Origin: Martinezella rhizogenes
GTDB lineage: Bacteria > Pseudomonadota > Alphaproteobacteria > Rhizobiales > Rhizobiaceae
Reading direction: 5' to 3'
Assembly: GCF_000799715.1 (NCBI RefSeq)
Contig: NZ_JUHG01000015.1
Span: forward strand, 186,001-250,000
Length of the DNA: 64,000 bases
Shown: positions 34,326-42,696 of the stretch, piece by piece
Layout: the number at the start of each line of letters is the position of its first letter
Numbering within the stretch: position 1 is the stretch's first letter
Program-made: the position numbers and the translations under genes
The notes under the pieces: generated by a model
What the model was told of the DNA's origin: nothing
The model's input: the letters and a program-made list of their open reading frames with translations, nothing else
Database searches by the model: none

Positions 34326-36282
34326 AGCAATCTCGTTTCTTGCGCCAGTCATTTTGATCGTTGGCAGCTGTATCGCACTCACCGGCCATCAGTCCTGGAT
34401 CGCAGATTTCGGAAGAACTACCGCTGCGGAACTATTTCTGGGCAGAGTTGGGATTGCCCTGCCCTATGCAGCGGCCGCCGCCGTCGCAGTCGTGTTCCTG
34501 TTCGCTGCTGCGGGCACCGTCACTATCCGAACGGTTGCCCTTGGTGTCATCGTTGGAACTGGGACGGTCGTCGCGATCGCAATCGTCCGCGAAGCCATCC
34601 GCCTCGCAGCATTTTCAGGCCAGATAGCATCAGGTCGATCGGTCTGGGATTACCTGGATCCGGTCACGACGATTGGATCGGCCATCGCCACGCTGTCCGG
34701 CCTGTTCGGCTTGCGCGTCGCGCTAAGGGGCAACGCCGCTTTCGCGCCCGCCGCTCCGAAACGCCTCAAGGGCAAACGCGCTGTCCACGGCGATGCCGAT
34801 TGGATGAGCTTTGCGGTTGCTGCGCGGCTGTTTCCAGCATCAGGCGGCATTGTTGTTGGTGAGGCGTACAGGGTGGATCGGGACATCGTTTCCACGACCG
34901 CGTTCCAGGCCGACGATGCAGCGAGCTGGGGCGCTGGAGGACGAGCACCGTTGCTCTGCTTCGATGGTTCGTTTGGCTCATCGCATGGCATTGTGTTCGC
35001 CGGATCGGGCGGCTTCAAGACGACGTCGATCACGATCCCGACAGCGCTGAAATGGGGCGGCACGCTTGTCGCGCTCGATCCGTCCAACGAGGTCGCGCCT
35101 ATGGTGATGAAACATCGGGTAGCGGCCGGACGCGAAGTTCATGTGCTCGATCCCAAGGTACCCGGTGTTGGCTTCAACGCTCTCGATTGGATCGGACGAT
35201 TTGGCGCGACCAAGGAGGAGGACATCGCATCGGTTGCGTCGTGGATCGTCAGCGACAGCCCGAGCCAAAACGCCGTTCGGGATGACTTTTTCCGTGCCTC
35301 GTCGCTACAGCTTCTCACAGCTATCATTGCCGATGTCTGCTTGTCTGGAAACACAGAAACAGAAAACCAGAACCTGCGTCAGGTTCGGGCCAATCTGTCA
35401 GAACCGGAGCCAAAACTGCGGGCCCGTCTGCAGGAAATTTACGACGAATCGAAATCGATCTTCGTGAAAGAAAACGTCGCGCCGTTTATCAACATGACGC
35501 CGGAGACATTCTCGGGCGTCTATGCAAATGCAGCTAAGGAAACGCATTGGCTTTCCTATCCAAACTACGCCTCACTGGTTTCGGGTTCGAGTTTCGAGAC
35601 CGATGATCTAACCGGCGGCAACGTCGACGTCTTCATCAACCTCGACCTGAAGACGCTGGAGAACCATGCGGGTATTGCCCGCGTCATCATCGGCTCATTC
35701 CTCAATGCGATTTATAATCGCAACGGCGATGTTACGGGCCGCGCACTGTTCCTGTTGGATGAGGTAGCAAGGCTCGGTTACCTGCGCATCCTCGAGACTG
35801 CCCGCGATGCCGGCCGAAAGTACGGGATAACGTTGACGATGCTCTATCAGTCGATCGGCCAAATGCGCGAAGCCTACGGCGGACGCGACGCCACGTCGAA
35901 TTGGTTCGAATCCGCGTCGTGGATTTCCTTTGCCGCTATCAACGATCCGGAAACTGCTGAGTACATCTCGAAGCGCTGCGGCGACACGACGGTCGAGGTC
36001 GACCAGACGAACCGCTCTTCCGGGATGAAGGGATCATCGCGCTCGCGGTCAAAGCAACTCACCCGCCGCCCGCTGATCCTGCCGCATGAAGTGATGCGGA
36101 TGCGCGCCGACGAACAGATCGTTTTCACCGCCGGCAACGCGCCGCTCAGATGCGGCCGCGCGATCTGGTTCCGGCGCGACGACATGACATCGATCGTCGG
36201 GGTGAACAGGTTCCATCGAACAGTGCCCGAAAGCGAAGCTGTTTCGAAGGCACAGACGCCATTGACACCGTTACGCAAATAA
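34312..36282 (+). CDS. traG: Type IV coupling protein TraG
   Basis: 656 residues. Three or four N-terminal membrane segments are followed by a VirD4-type ATPase: Walker A 'FAGSGGFKTTS' (near 228; the usual GxGKTT is modified to GGFKTT, as is common in this family) and Walker B ALFLLDEVARLG (near 478). It links the TraA-DNA relaxosome to a mating channel. GGAGG ten bases before ATG 34312 fixes the start inside traD. Confidence 0.94.
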   Translation: MTPRRAISFLAPVILIVGSCIALTGHQSWIADFGRTTAAELFLGRVGIALPYAAAAAVAVVFLFAAAGTVTIRTVALGVIVGTGTVVAIAIVREAIRLAAFSGQIASGRSVWDYLDPVTTIGSAIATLSGLFGLRVALRGNAAFAPAAPKRLKGKRAVHGDADWMSFAVAARLFPASGGIVVGEAYRVDRDIVSTTAFQADDAASWGAGGRAPLLCFDGSFGSSHGIVFAGSGGFKTTSITIPTALKWGGTLVALDPSNEVAPMVMKHRVAAGREVHVLDPKVPGVGFNALDWIGRFGATKEEDIASVASWIVSDSPSQNAVRDDFFRASSLQLLTAIIADVCLSGNTETENQNLRQVRANLSEPEPKLRARLQEIYDESKSIFVKENVAPFINMTPETFSGVYANAAKETHWLSYPNYASLVSGSSFETDDLTGGNVDVFINLDLKTLENHAGIARVIIGSFLNAIYNRNGDVTGRALFLLDEVARLGYLRILETARDAGRKYGITLTMLYQSIGQMREAYGGRDATSNWFESASWISFAAINDPETAEYISKRCGDTTVEVDQTNRSSGMKGSSRSRSKQLTRRPLILPHEVMRMRADEQIVFTAGNAPLRCGRAIWFRRDDMTSIVGVNRFHRTVPESEAVSKAQTPLTPLRK

Positions 36283-36295
36283 GAGGAAATCGGCC

Positions 36296-36694
36296 ATGCA
36301 ACATTGGAAAAAGACTTGGTACTCATTGCTCGGACCGTTGATGATCTGGGTCGTATTCATCATCGCCGTGCCATTTCTCGGAATGGTCGTGATTGTTTCT
36401 CTCGCCGTCTTGACGCCGCTCGGCGATACGATCGTGAAAACCCTTGCCATGTTCTGCGCTCTGATACTTGCACCGCTTGCGGCCGTCTTCGAGATCGCAC
36501 CGCCCTTTGTGACCAGGAAGGAGGTGCGCTGGCGCAACAGAAACAGCGAGCGCTTCGAGCGCGATGTGGTCTGGGAGGATGTTCCGTTTCTCCAACCTGT
36601 CCTGAATCGGATCCGCTCGACAACCGGAAAACGAAAGCTGCGGGAGGAGAAGGAAAGCGCGACGGCCAGCGATACAAAGCCGTCCACGGCATGA
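36296..36694 (+). CDS. Hypothetical two-helix membrane protein
   Basis: 132 residues, 13 bases after traG and preceded by GAGGAAA. Two strong hydrophobic segments (LLGPLMIWVVFIIAVPFLGM and VKTLAMFCALILAPLAAVF) are followed by a long, basic cytoplasmic tail ending EEKESATASDTKPSTA. It is probably co-transcribed with traCDG. No family recognised; position suggests a role in transfer or entry exclusion, which is speculation. Confidence 0.75.
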   Translation: MQHWKKTWYSLLGPLMIWVVFIIAVPFLGMVVIVSLAVLTPLGDTIVKTLAMFCALILAPLAAVFEIAPPFVTRKEVRWRNRNSERFERDVVWEDVPFLQPVLNRIRSTTGKRKLREEKESATASDTKPSTA

Positions 36695-37036
36695 TGCGGA
36701 TATCCGATCCGTTGAGCGCCTGCCCTGAAACGCATCTGGTCGCACCAGTGGGCTGCTGACTTCGGAGACCAGGACGGCCTCGTGGTGTGACATGCGGATG
36801 GACCAATGTCGACCTGCTCTCCATAAAGGGCGGCAGGATGCCGCCGTCCGGGAGAGGGATTGGGGTTTGGGGAAAGGGTGGAGGGAACCGTCCCCTTTCC
36901 CCATGGGAGGATGTTTGAAGGAGGGGCTTGCCCTTCCTTCATGGGGTGAGTGTTGAGAGGGGTCGGCGCAGCCCCCCTTTCATCAGCCAGGACGGCCGGT
37001 CGAACCGGCTGGCGTGGCTCCTTGCATCAAGGCAAA
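36695..37036. other. Hairpin-rich intergenic region
   Basis: No gene. The stretch contains successive perfect or near-perfect dyads: GGCGGCA-N3-TGCCGCC (36829-36845), TGGGGAAAGGG-N14-CCCTTTCCCCA (36868-36903), and a 12-bp stem with one mismatch, TGAAGGAGGGGC / GCCCTTCCTTCA (36916-36941). A weaker one (GCCGGT-N3-ACCGGC) lies near 37000. G-runs dominate 36860-36960. Confidence 0.6.
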
Positions 37037-37066
37037 GACGAGAGGCGACGGATGCCGCCTCTCGTC
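37037..37066 (-). terminator. Terminator of the 163-aa gene
   Basis: Perfect 11-bp stem GACGAGAGGCG / CGCCTCTCGTC with a short loop, seven bases past the stop codon of the minus-strand gene at 37074. On that strand the stem is followed by TTTGCC. Confidence 0.65.
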
Positions 37067-37073
37067 TCGCATC

Positions 37074-37565
37074 TCACTCCCCGTCATCGGTGCCGTGAAG
37101 ATCTTCGTAGCACTCGTCATCGATGTCGTCCGCGTTGAACGCATAGCGCGGCTTGGCAGATACCGGCCGTTCGTCCTTGTGGAGCTCCAGGCCCCATGCG
37201 GTGAGGAAGATCCGCAGATCCCGGTGGATACGGCTCAGGATATTTCGGAATTCGGCCATCCCATAGGGAACGAAGTTCCACAGGTCGCTGTCGCCTTCCT
37301 CGCACCAATAGTCTTGGTAATTGTCTCGGTGATTGCAAAGGTCTTCGCCGATCTCCGCCACCTTGGTGGGATCGGTGTTGAGGACGAGGCGCCTTTCAGC
37401 CTCCAGAGCGGACTGGGTAAATGCGATAAAGTTGGTGAGCAGCTTCTCCACCCAGTCGTGGAGCGCGCGCTCCCGGTCGCTCTCGCAGCCAAGCTGATTG
37501 GCCAGCACAATGATCCGGAGGCCGGCGGCATCCGCATTCAGCTTGAGGAAGTCAATATCAGGCAT
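37074..37565 (-). CDS. Hypothetical acidic protein (163 aa)
   Basis: ATG 37565 is preceded by AAAGGAGA. The 163-residue product is mostly helical (LRIIVLANQLGCESDRERA, ALHDWVEKLLTNFIAFTQSA) and ends in a strongly acidic tail (DDIDDECYEDLHGTDDGE). No membrane segment, signal or known catalytic motif. Its clean ribosome site, strong terminator and codon bias support a real gene. Family not recognised. Confidence 0.75.
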   Translation of the reverse strand: MPDIDFLKLNADAAGLRIIVLANQLGCESDRERALHDWVEKLLTNFIAFTQSALEAERRLVLNTDPTKVAEIGEDLCNHRDNYQDYWCEEGDSDLWNFVPYGMAEFRNILSRIHRDLRIFLTAWGLELHKDERPVSAKPRYAFNADDIDDECYEDLHGTDDGE

Positions 37566-37722
37566 AAGAAGTCTCCTTTCGTCTTTCTGACGGAAGGTGT
37601 CCGCACCGTAGGCGCGAGGGGTCAGGGACCGCGGAACGCGGCCGCCAGCGGCGGCGGGCGGGGGAGCCGATTTTCTGATGTCGCCCCGACGGGGCGGCCT
37701 CTGAAAATTGGGGGGACCGCTC

Positions 37723-37802
37723 GTCCTTGACGCCGGAGAGACGGTGCGACAATGGGATGTCAGAGAGAGGGAAACCACGGCGCCGCCAGGCGCCGTGTCC
37801 GC
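37723..37802. repeat. Duplicated hairpin element, copy 1
   Basis: Begins GTCCTTGACGCCGGAG and ends GTGTCCGC, with the perfect hairpin ACGGCGCC-GCCA-GGCGCCGT at 37777-37796. The same arrangement recurs at 38217-38294. Between the shared ends, ACAATGGGA and a GAGAG-rich stretch are also conserved. Just left of it (37671-37708) is another dyad with outer arms ATTTTC/GAAAAT and inner arms CGCCCC/GGGGCG. Confidence 0.7.
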
Positions 37803-38216
37803 ATCCGGCGATCCGCCGGCCCTACCCCTCCCCGCCATTCGACGTCCCTCAGTACTCGTCGTCGTGATCGTAGCGGGCATCTATGTCACCGATCACGACC
37901 AGGTCACGATCATCTTGCATCGGCCTGGGATACCCCGGCAGCCGACCGGCGGCGCTGCGGCTGGAAAACGGTCCGACAGCGCCGACTTTGCCATGTCGAT
38001 CGTGCCGAAGCGACGTGAAACGAACAAGGGCGATCCGGAGAGGATGAAGAGCATCGGAGAAATCAGCATGCGCCGGCCACAGGCCGGGATTTCGGGAATT
38101 CTCGCCGCGCAACGAGCGGAACAAGGGCAGCCGCAGGAGCTTCAACATAGTGGCCCGAAGGGGAAGCGGGACCGACTGCCCCCCGCTCGTTGCGTTCCAT
38201 TTTTGTGGGCCGCGCA
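37803..38216. other. Region between the two hairpin elements
   Basis: A minus-strand frame is open across this stretch but no ATG in it has a ribosome site. Its last ~23 codons (MQDDRDLVVIGDIDARYDHD and three more residues) look protein-like, while the rest is Arg/Leu/Pro-rich and reads like structured non-coding DNA. I do not call a gene here. Confidence 0.35.
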
Positions 38217-38294
38217 GTCCTTGACGCCGGAGTGACGGGTGCACAATGGGAGGCGAGAGAAGGAAGAGCCTACGGCGGCGGCCGCCGTGTCCGC
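38217..38294. repeat. Duplicated hairpin element, copy 2
   Basis: Starts GTCCTTGACGCCGGAG, contains ACAATGGGAGG and a GAGAG-rich stretch, and ends with the perfect hairpin ACGGCGGC-G-GCCGCCGT (38272-38288) and GTCCGC. The hairpin arms differ from copy 1 but pairing is kept, that is, compensatory change. Same orientation as copy 1. Confidence 0.7.
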
Positions 38295-38358
38295 TTGCCG
38301 GCCAGTATTATATCGAGCGCATGGACGCGACTTTGTCTCGCCGATCGAGATAGCAGGG

Positions 38359-38580
38359 TTACTCGTCCTCAATACCATCCAGCAGTCCATCATAGACTTT
38401 CAGGAGTGCATTGGTGATCGCTTGGCCAAGTGCGTTTCCGGCCACACGAAGCTCTTCTTCCGTGCCATCCCGCGCTGCTCTCGCCAGCTCGAACCCCTGA
38501 TCGCTGACGATCTGCTTGGCGGCTTCAATCACCCAAAGCCCGAAGTCGCCGCGATTGTCGATCTTGATTGCGTCGTCCAT
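38359..38580 (-). CDS. Small acidic hypothetical protein (73 aa)
   Basis: Starts at ATG 38580 (MDDAIKIDNRGDFGLWVIEA). The product is acidic and helical throughout, ending LLDGIEDE, with no membrane segment. The ribosome site is poor (GGGCGGG). It is divergent from the WGR-domain gene, with 130 bases between starts. Function unknown. Confidence 0.6.
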   Translation of the reverse strand: MDDAIKIDNRGDFGLWVIEAAKQIVSDQGFELARAARDGTEEELRVAGNALGQAITNALLKVYDGLLDGIEDE

Positions 38581-38712
38581 TGTGGCCCGCCCATTGTTGA
38601 TATGCGGCTTCTATCTCGACGCCTCACGCATCGCCAGCACTCATCAACGTCGTGAATCAAAACCCTCGAATCGATTCAAAACTGTCGTTGGACGCGAGGG
38701 GACGTCTTCGTC

Positions 38713-39018
38713 ATGGTTTTCACCATGGCACTCTACAGTTTCAGGCTTTATTGCCAGCGTATCGACGCGAAGAAAAACATGGCGCGCTATTATGCGCTTT
38801 CGTTGCAGCCGACCCTGTTCGGCGAGACGGCCGTCGTTCGCTGCTGGGGACGAATTGGAAAGCGCGGCGGAGAGAAGTCCGAGGTGTTCGCCACGGACAG
38901 GGAAGCTGCGCGGCATTTCCTGGAACTTGCACGGATAAAGCGGATCAAGGGCTACCGACCGGTCGGAAACTGTGGAAATCCGGGCAATTCGACGTTACAT
39001 GCCGCAGCGCCTCAATGA
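38713..39018 (+). CDS. WGR-domain protein
   Basis: 101 residues. The core 'NMARYYALSLQPTLFGETAVVRCWGRIGKRG' and SEVFATDREAARHFLELA is a WGR domain (named for Trp-Gly-Arg, here CWGRIG near residue 45), a nucleic-acid-associated fold common as a stand-alone protein in rhizobia. AGGGGA precedes ATG 38713. Likely a small DNA-binding protein; partners unknown. It lies just upstream of the HU-like gene and may be co-transcribed with it. Confidence 0.8.
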   Translation: MVFTMALYSFRLYCQRIDAKKNMARYYALSLQPTLFGETAVVRCWGRIGKRGGEKSEVFATDREAARHFLELARIKRIKGYRPVGNCGNPGNSTLHAAAPQ

Positions 39019-39074
39019 CAGCAACCAAATCCGCTGTCAGGGATTCCGTATCAATAATGATGCGGAGACGTAGA

Positions 39075-39353
39075 ATGACGACCACGAACGAAATCGCCGA
39101 CAAGATCGCGGGCGAACATAGCCTCACGAAGGCACAGGGCAAGGCGATCGTAGAAGCGGTGATTGCCTCCATCACTCAAGCCGCGATTGCTGGCAACGAA
39201 ACCTCGCTGCCGGGCTTCGGGAAGTTCAAGGTGAAGGCGACGCCGGAGCGCGACGCCCGCAATCCGTCAACCGGCGCGACCATCAAGGTCGCAGCGGCCA
39301 AAAAGCTGGTCTTCACGCCTGCCAAGGCGCTCAAGGATGCACTGAACAAGTGA
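39075..39353 (+). CDS. HU-family DNA-binding protein
   Basis: 92 residues, typical HU length. The N-terminal dimerisation helices (NEIADKIAGEHSLTKAQGKA) are followed by the beta-arm with 'LPGFGKFKVKATPERDARNPSTGATIKVAAAKKLVF', including the RNPSTG turn that bends DNA. GGAG eight bases before ATG 39075. As a plasmid-encoded nucleoid protein it may help replication, partition or relaxosome architecture. Confidence 0.95.
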   Translation: MTTTNEIADKIAGEHSLTKAQGKAIVEAVIASITQAAIAGNETSLPGFGKFKVKATPERDARNPSTGATIKVAAAKKLVFTPAKALKDALNK

Positions 39354-39369
39354 TCCCAATGGGGGTGAG

Positions 39370-39389
39370 CCCCGCCTTGTCAGGCGGGG
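39370..39389 (+). terminator. Terminator after HU gene
   Basis: Stem CCCCGCCT / AGGCGGGG with a 4-base loop, 16 bases after the HU stop codon. There is no long T-run. It sits between convergent genes and may serve both. Confidence 0.55.
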
Positions 39390-39398
39390 CATCCCGTA

Positions 39399-39710
39399 CT
39401 AGTCCCGGTTCGACCGGGACCAGATGAGGGAGAGGCCTTCCTCGCCTTCGACCTCGATCAGCGTTGCGTAGATCGGGGCCGGGAAGCTCGGGTCGTCGAG
39501 CTTGACCGAGAGGTAGTCGCGACCTTCGTTCGAGGTCTTTTTCCAGGCTGCACCGAATTCGATCGTGGCTCCGGCAAGGATGCGGTAGTCAGGGCCTTTG
39601 TCTGATGTGCGCTCGACGGCGCGTATGGTTGCCTTGACGTTGAGGTTGAGGGTCTTGATGGTGCCGGAAAATCCGTTGCCGGAAGCGGTGAAAGAGCCGA
39701 TGGTTGCCAT
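39399..39710 (-). CDS. DUF736 family protein
   Basis: 103 residues beginning MATIGSFTASGNGFSGTIKT, with 'YRILAGATIEFGAAWKKTS', 'RDYLSVKLDDPSFPAPIYA' and a final GLSLIWSR. This is the DUF736 pattern, a very common plasmid/ICE protein of alphaproteobacteria with no known activity. AAGGAA precedes ATG 39710. It is convergent with the HU gene. Confidence 0.92.
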   Translation of the reverse strand: MATIGSFTASGNGFSGTIKTLNLNVKATIRAVERTSDKGPDYRILAGATIEFGAAWKKTSNEGRDYLSVKLDDPSFPAPIYATLIEVEGEEGLSLIWSRSNRD

Positions 39711-40309
39711 TGTCGTATTCCTTTTCGGTTGTTCGGGCCGCGTCCATCGCGGCCTCGATGGCAGTCGATCAGACCGGAGACGATCGGCCTGCACCTGAAA
39801 GGCCGTAACGCGAGTGGAGGACGGCCAAGGGAGAGGCTTTCTTGGCGCGCGAGGAATGGGCGCTTGCGCTCAGGGGAAGAAAACGAGCCGGCCGTTGCGG
39901 ATGCCGATCGAACCGAGCTTCAGCTCGGTGGTCTTCGGTCAGACATGCCCCATCGAGACCGCAGTGGGTGAGCCAGCTGACAGGTCGCAAGGATACGGCA
40001 ATGGCGTCATCTGGCGGGGATCGGTTGTAAACGCCCTGCCCCACGCTCCAGCGCGCTCAGCTCACAAACACCAAGCTTGATCGCTCGCCTCGACGCACCC
40101 GCGGGATGGATCTCGACCTGTTTCTCCCCCAGTTGTGGGATTGCCGCGCGGCTTTGATGGCTTCGTTTACACAGCCGCCCCATCTCACCATGCACACGCC
40201 GCAGTGCACGTCAGTCGTTCAGCTCGTCCGCAGTCCGCAGTCCGCAGTCCGCAGTCCGCAGTCCGCAGAAAGGATCCTTTCCTGGTGCGTCCGCGCAACT
40301 TGATGTGAC
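39711..40309. other. Gene-free region with heptamer repeat
   Basis: About 600 bases between DUF736 and the ArdC-like gene, both on the minus strand. Overlapping frames are present but none has a ribosome site or family-like content. The only marked structure is the tandem heptamer at 40226-40267. Confidence 0.45.
40226..40267. repeat. Tandem heptamer repeat (GTCCGCA)x6
   Basis: Six perfect, uninterrupted copies of GTCCGCA, just downstream of the ArdC-like stop codon. Perfect identity suggests recent slippage; copy number may vary between strains. Confidence 0.9.
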
Positions 40310-41245
40310 TCAAGCTGCTCGTTGTTGCGCCTTCGGTTGAAGATCGTGGAGATACGCCACCGCCCTTTGCGCATGCGCGGCTGCGGAAAAGACGAACCGT
40401 TTCTCATGTCTGAGAACCGAGAGCCAGGATGCGATATAGCTCGCGTGATCCGGTCGCGGCTCCATCTCCGGCACGATGCCGAGATCGGCGCACAGGAAAA
40501 CGGCGCCGAGTTCGGCGATCAGCTCTTCACGCGCGCGCTCGGTCTTGTCTTTCCCGTAGCGCGAGAGATCACGATCGAGGCGATGCTTCGCTCCAGCCCA
40601 GTGAATTTGTTCATGGCCCAGGGTCGCGTAGTAGGATTCCACATCCCGGAAGGTTTCGATCGGCGGCATCTGGATGATATCCGGGCCTGGAGCAAAGAAT
40701 GCCTTGTTGCCACCGTGGCGGATCACGGCTCCCGTTGCTGCGAAAAATGCGTCCGCTGCGGCAATGCGATTGACGCCCTTCTTGGGATTTTCGGCGAGCG
40801 AAGGCAGGTATTCCTCGGGCAGATCATCGATCTGTTCGAGATTGAAGACTGTGTAGGCCCTCAAAAACGGAATGTCGCGTTCGACCTGATCGCTGTTCTC
40901 GGCCGTTTCTGTCTTCTTGACACGGTTCGCATACACGACAGTCGAACCGGTCTCACCCTTGCGGACATGAGCGCCAAGCTCGGCTGCCTGGCGAAATGTC
41001 ATCCATGTCGGAGAGCGGAAACCACGCGAGATCGCTTCGGACCAGAGCAGCAGAACATTGATGCCGGAATAGGGCTCGCCATTGTGCCGCAATGGACGGG
41101 TAATGCGACCTTCCAGATGGCCTGTGCTCCAGGGCTGCACCCAAGGGCGGACGCCCTCCTCTAGCGAGGCGATGATGCGGTTTGTGATTTTTGAATAGAT
41201 GTCGACCCGCGTTTCCTGACCGCTCTTCCTGCTTTCCTGTCTCAT
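40310..41245 (-). CDS. ArdC-like antirestriction/ssDNA-binding zincin protein
   Basis: 311 residues. The N-terminal ArdC-type domain ('DIYSKITNRIIASLEEGVRPW', 'PYSGINVLLLWSEA') is followed by a zincin-like metallopeptidase domain with HEQIHW (211-216) and a downstream acidic EELIAELGAVFL. RP4/pSa ArdC-type proteins bind single-stranded DNA and protect incoming plasmid DNA from restriction. GAGGAG before ATG 41245 fixes the start. It sits in the plasmid-entry region with a methylase-helicase, which fits an early role after conjugation. Confidence 0.9.
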   Translation of the reverse strand: MRQESRKSGQETRVDIYSKITNRIIASLEEGVRPWVQPWSTGHLEGRITRPLRHNGEPYSGINVLLLWSEAISRGFRSPTWMTFRQAAELGAHVRKGETGSTVVYANRVKKTETAENSDQVERDIPFLRAYTVFNLEQIDDLPEEYLPSLAENPKKGVNRIAAADAFFAATGAVIRHGGNKAFFAPGPDIIQMPPIETFRDVESYYATLGHEQIHWAGAKHRLDRDLSRYGKDKTERAREELIAELGAVFLCADLGIVPEMEPRPDHASYIASWLSVLRHEKRFVFSAAAHAQRAVAYLHDLQPKAQQRAA

Positions 41246-41518
41246 TTTGTTCTCCTCGATTCGAAGACCGCGCCCATCGCGGTCCGTCACGGCGGTCGAA
41301 GAGCGGAGGCCGGCGACGGCGCACCCGAGGTGATCCCACGGGGAGTGGGGATAGTGGGATCTGGGCCGGAACGAAGTGGAGGACGGCTTGCCGTTGCGCC
41401 GGCACGCAGCCGGGCGAAGCTAGACCGCGATCCGGAACAGACCGCGTGGGCGCGATATGCTCACACTCAAAATGCCGTCGCCTTGAGGCGCCGACCGCCT
41501 CAATCTGGAAAGGAAAAT

Positions 41519-41536
41519 GCGGGGCCGAAGCCCCGC
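41519..41536 (-). terminator. Terminator of the 194-aa gene
   Basis: Perfect 7-bp stem GCGGGGC-CGAA-GCCCCGC just past the stop of the minus-strand gene; on that strand ATTTTCC follows. Confidence 0.65.
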
Positions 41537-41543
41537 GATCGTC

Positions 41544-42128
41544 CTATTCGAATGCTGCCATCTGGGCGCTGGCTGCTTTCTGGTCGACGGATAAGCCGGG
41601 CTGCTCGAGGGTGCGCTCGTAGGGCTTCCAGGTCTCGCCGGTGATGTTTTCGTAGGCGGAGACGGCGCCTTCGGCTGCCATTCTGAGAACGTGGGCTTGT
41701 AGCCCCATGTCGGCGGCGAATTCGCGTTTGCGCTGGGCGCGGCTGTCGAACCCTACAGGGCCTTCCAGGTCTTCGTCGCGATCGTCGTTGGAGAGCTTGG
41801 TGGTGAGGTCGCGGGCTTCGGTGACCGAGCGGCTGTAGAACTGCCCGGCGCCGTAGGCGGAGCCGACAAAGGATCCGACGATGCGCTGCATGTGGATCTG
41901 CATGGCCTTTTCGGCAAGGCCGTCTTTCAGCGCCTCGGCGCTCTCGATCAGTTGGGACCGATGGAGATCACGGATGCCACCACTGTCGATGACGGCAAGG
42001 CCGAAGCTTTCTGAGATGCGCAGCGCCTGGGCGGTGTCGGGGCAGGCGTGCCTGACCATTTCGAGGGTAGTGGCGCGCTGGGACTTTGCGGGGCGAGCCT
42101 TTTGGGTGGAGCGAGAGTTCGTGGCCAT
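41544..42128 (-). CDS. Conserved-looking plasmid hypothetical protein (194 aa)
   Basis: Start at ATG 42128 after AAAGGA. A basic, disordered N-terminus (MATNSRSTQKARPAKSQRAT) precedes a helical body with MQRIVGSFVGSAYGAGQFYS and 'EFAADMGLQAHVLRMAAEGAVSAYENITG'. No membrane segment or catalytic motif. The neighbours are plasmid accessory genes. Family not recognised. Confidence 0.75.
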   Translation of the reverse strand: MATNSRSTQKARPAKSQRATTLEMVRHACPDTAQALRISESFGLAVIDSGGIRDLHRSQLIESAEALKDGLAEKAMQIHMQRIVGSFVGSAYGAGQFYSRSVTEARDLTTKLSNDDRDEDLEGPVGFDSRAQRKREFAADMGLQAHVLRMAAEGAVSAYENITGETWKPYERTLEQPGLSVDQKAASAQMAAFE

Positions 42129-42696
42129 GATGGTATCCTTTCGAGCGATTTTTCAGCAAAGCCCGCGGGTTGCCGGTCGTCTGTCCGGCTCTGTTCCTCG
42201 GGTGCGGTCGAAAGGACATGGGCATCAGCGGCCCTGCCCAAGGTCAGGGCGCTGCGGGCTGAGCGAGGAAGGGTTGTGGATGACGCGGACTGCATGAGCG
42301 GTCTGCGCCAGACGCGGCCCCGCCTTGCGAAGACGCGGGCGTCCTGCCGCAACGCGGCGCGACAGCGGCCTTTGACCGGGACGTGCCCATGTCAGACCGC
42401 AGCAAAACCGAGGAGTTGAGCCGGCCGGATGAGTGGCTTCAGGAGGAACTCAAGCGATCACGCAGAAGGATCCTTCATGGCTTGGCAGTCGGCCGGCCGA
42501 ATGCGCGTATGCTTTCCAGAGGCTCGCAACCGATCTCGTCAAGCCTGTTCGGCACTCCGATCACCGGAGCGGAGTTCATTTGCGCATCGGGCCGCAGCAG
42601 ATCGGCACACGGAAGGATAGGGAAATCCGATTTTATGCTTGAGAGAGGGAGACCGATTGCCGGATCCGCGATCGTGAGCCCCGCCGCTGGTGCCTG
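42129..42696. other. Possible frameshifted small gene, otherwise empty
   Basis: No intact gene. On the plus strand MSDRSKTEELSRPDEWLQEE and LKRSRRR (from ATG 42389) reads like a genuine N-terminus, but the same frame then loses protein character. A second plus frame resumes plausible sequence (AYAFQRLATDLVKPVRHSDH through GTRKDREIRFYA, ending near 42642). Together they could be one small gene broken by a frameshift. Confidence 0.35.

Noticed and set aside
37849..38244. A 131-codon minus-strand frame between the duplicated hairpin elements
   Set aside because: Composition is Arg/Leu/Pro-rich and it runs through a hairpin repeat, with no ribosome site; only the last ~23 codons look protein-like.
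40226..40267. Tandem repeats as a possible CRISPR
   Set aside because: The unit is seven bases with no spacers and no cas genes nearby; it is a simple tandem repeat.
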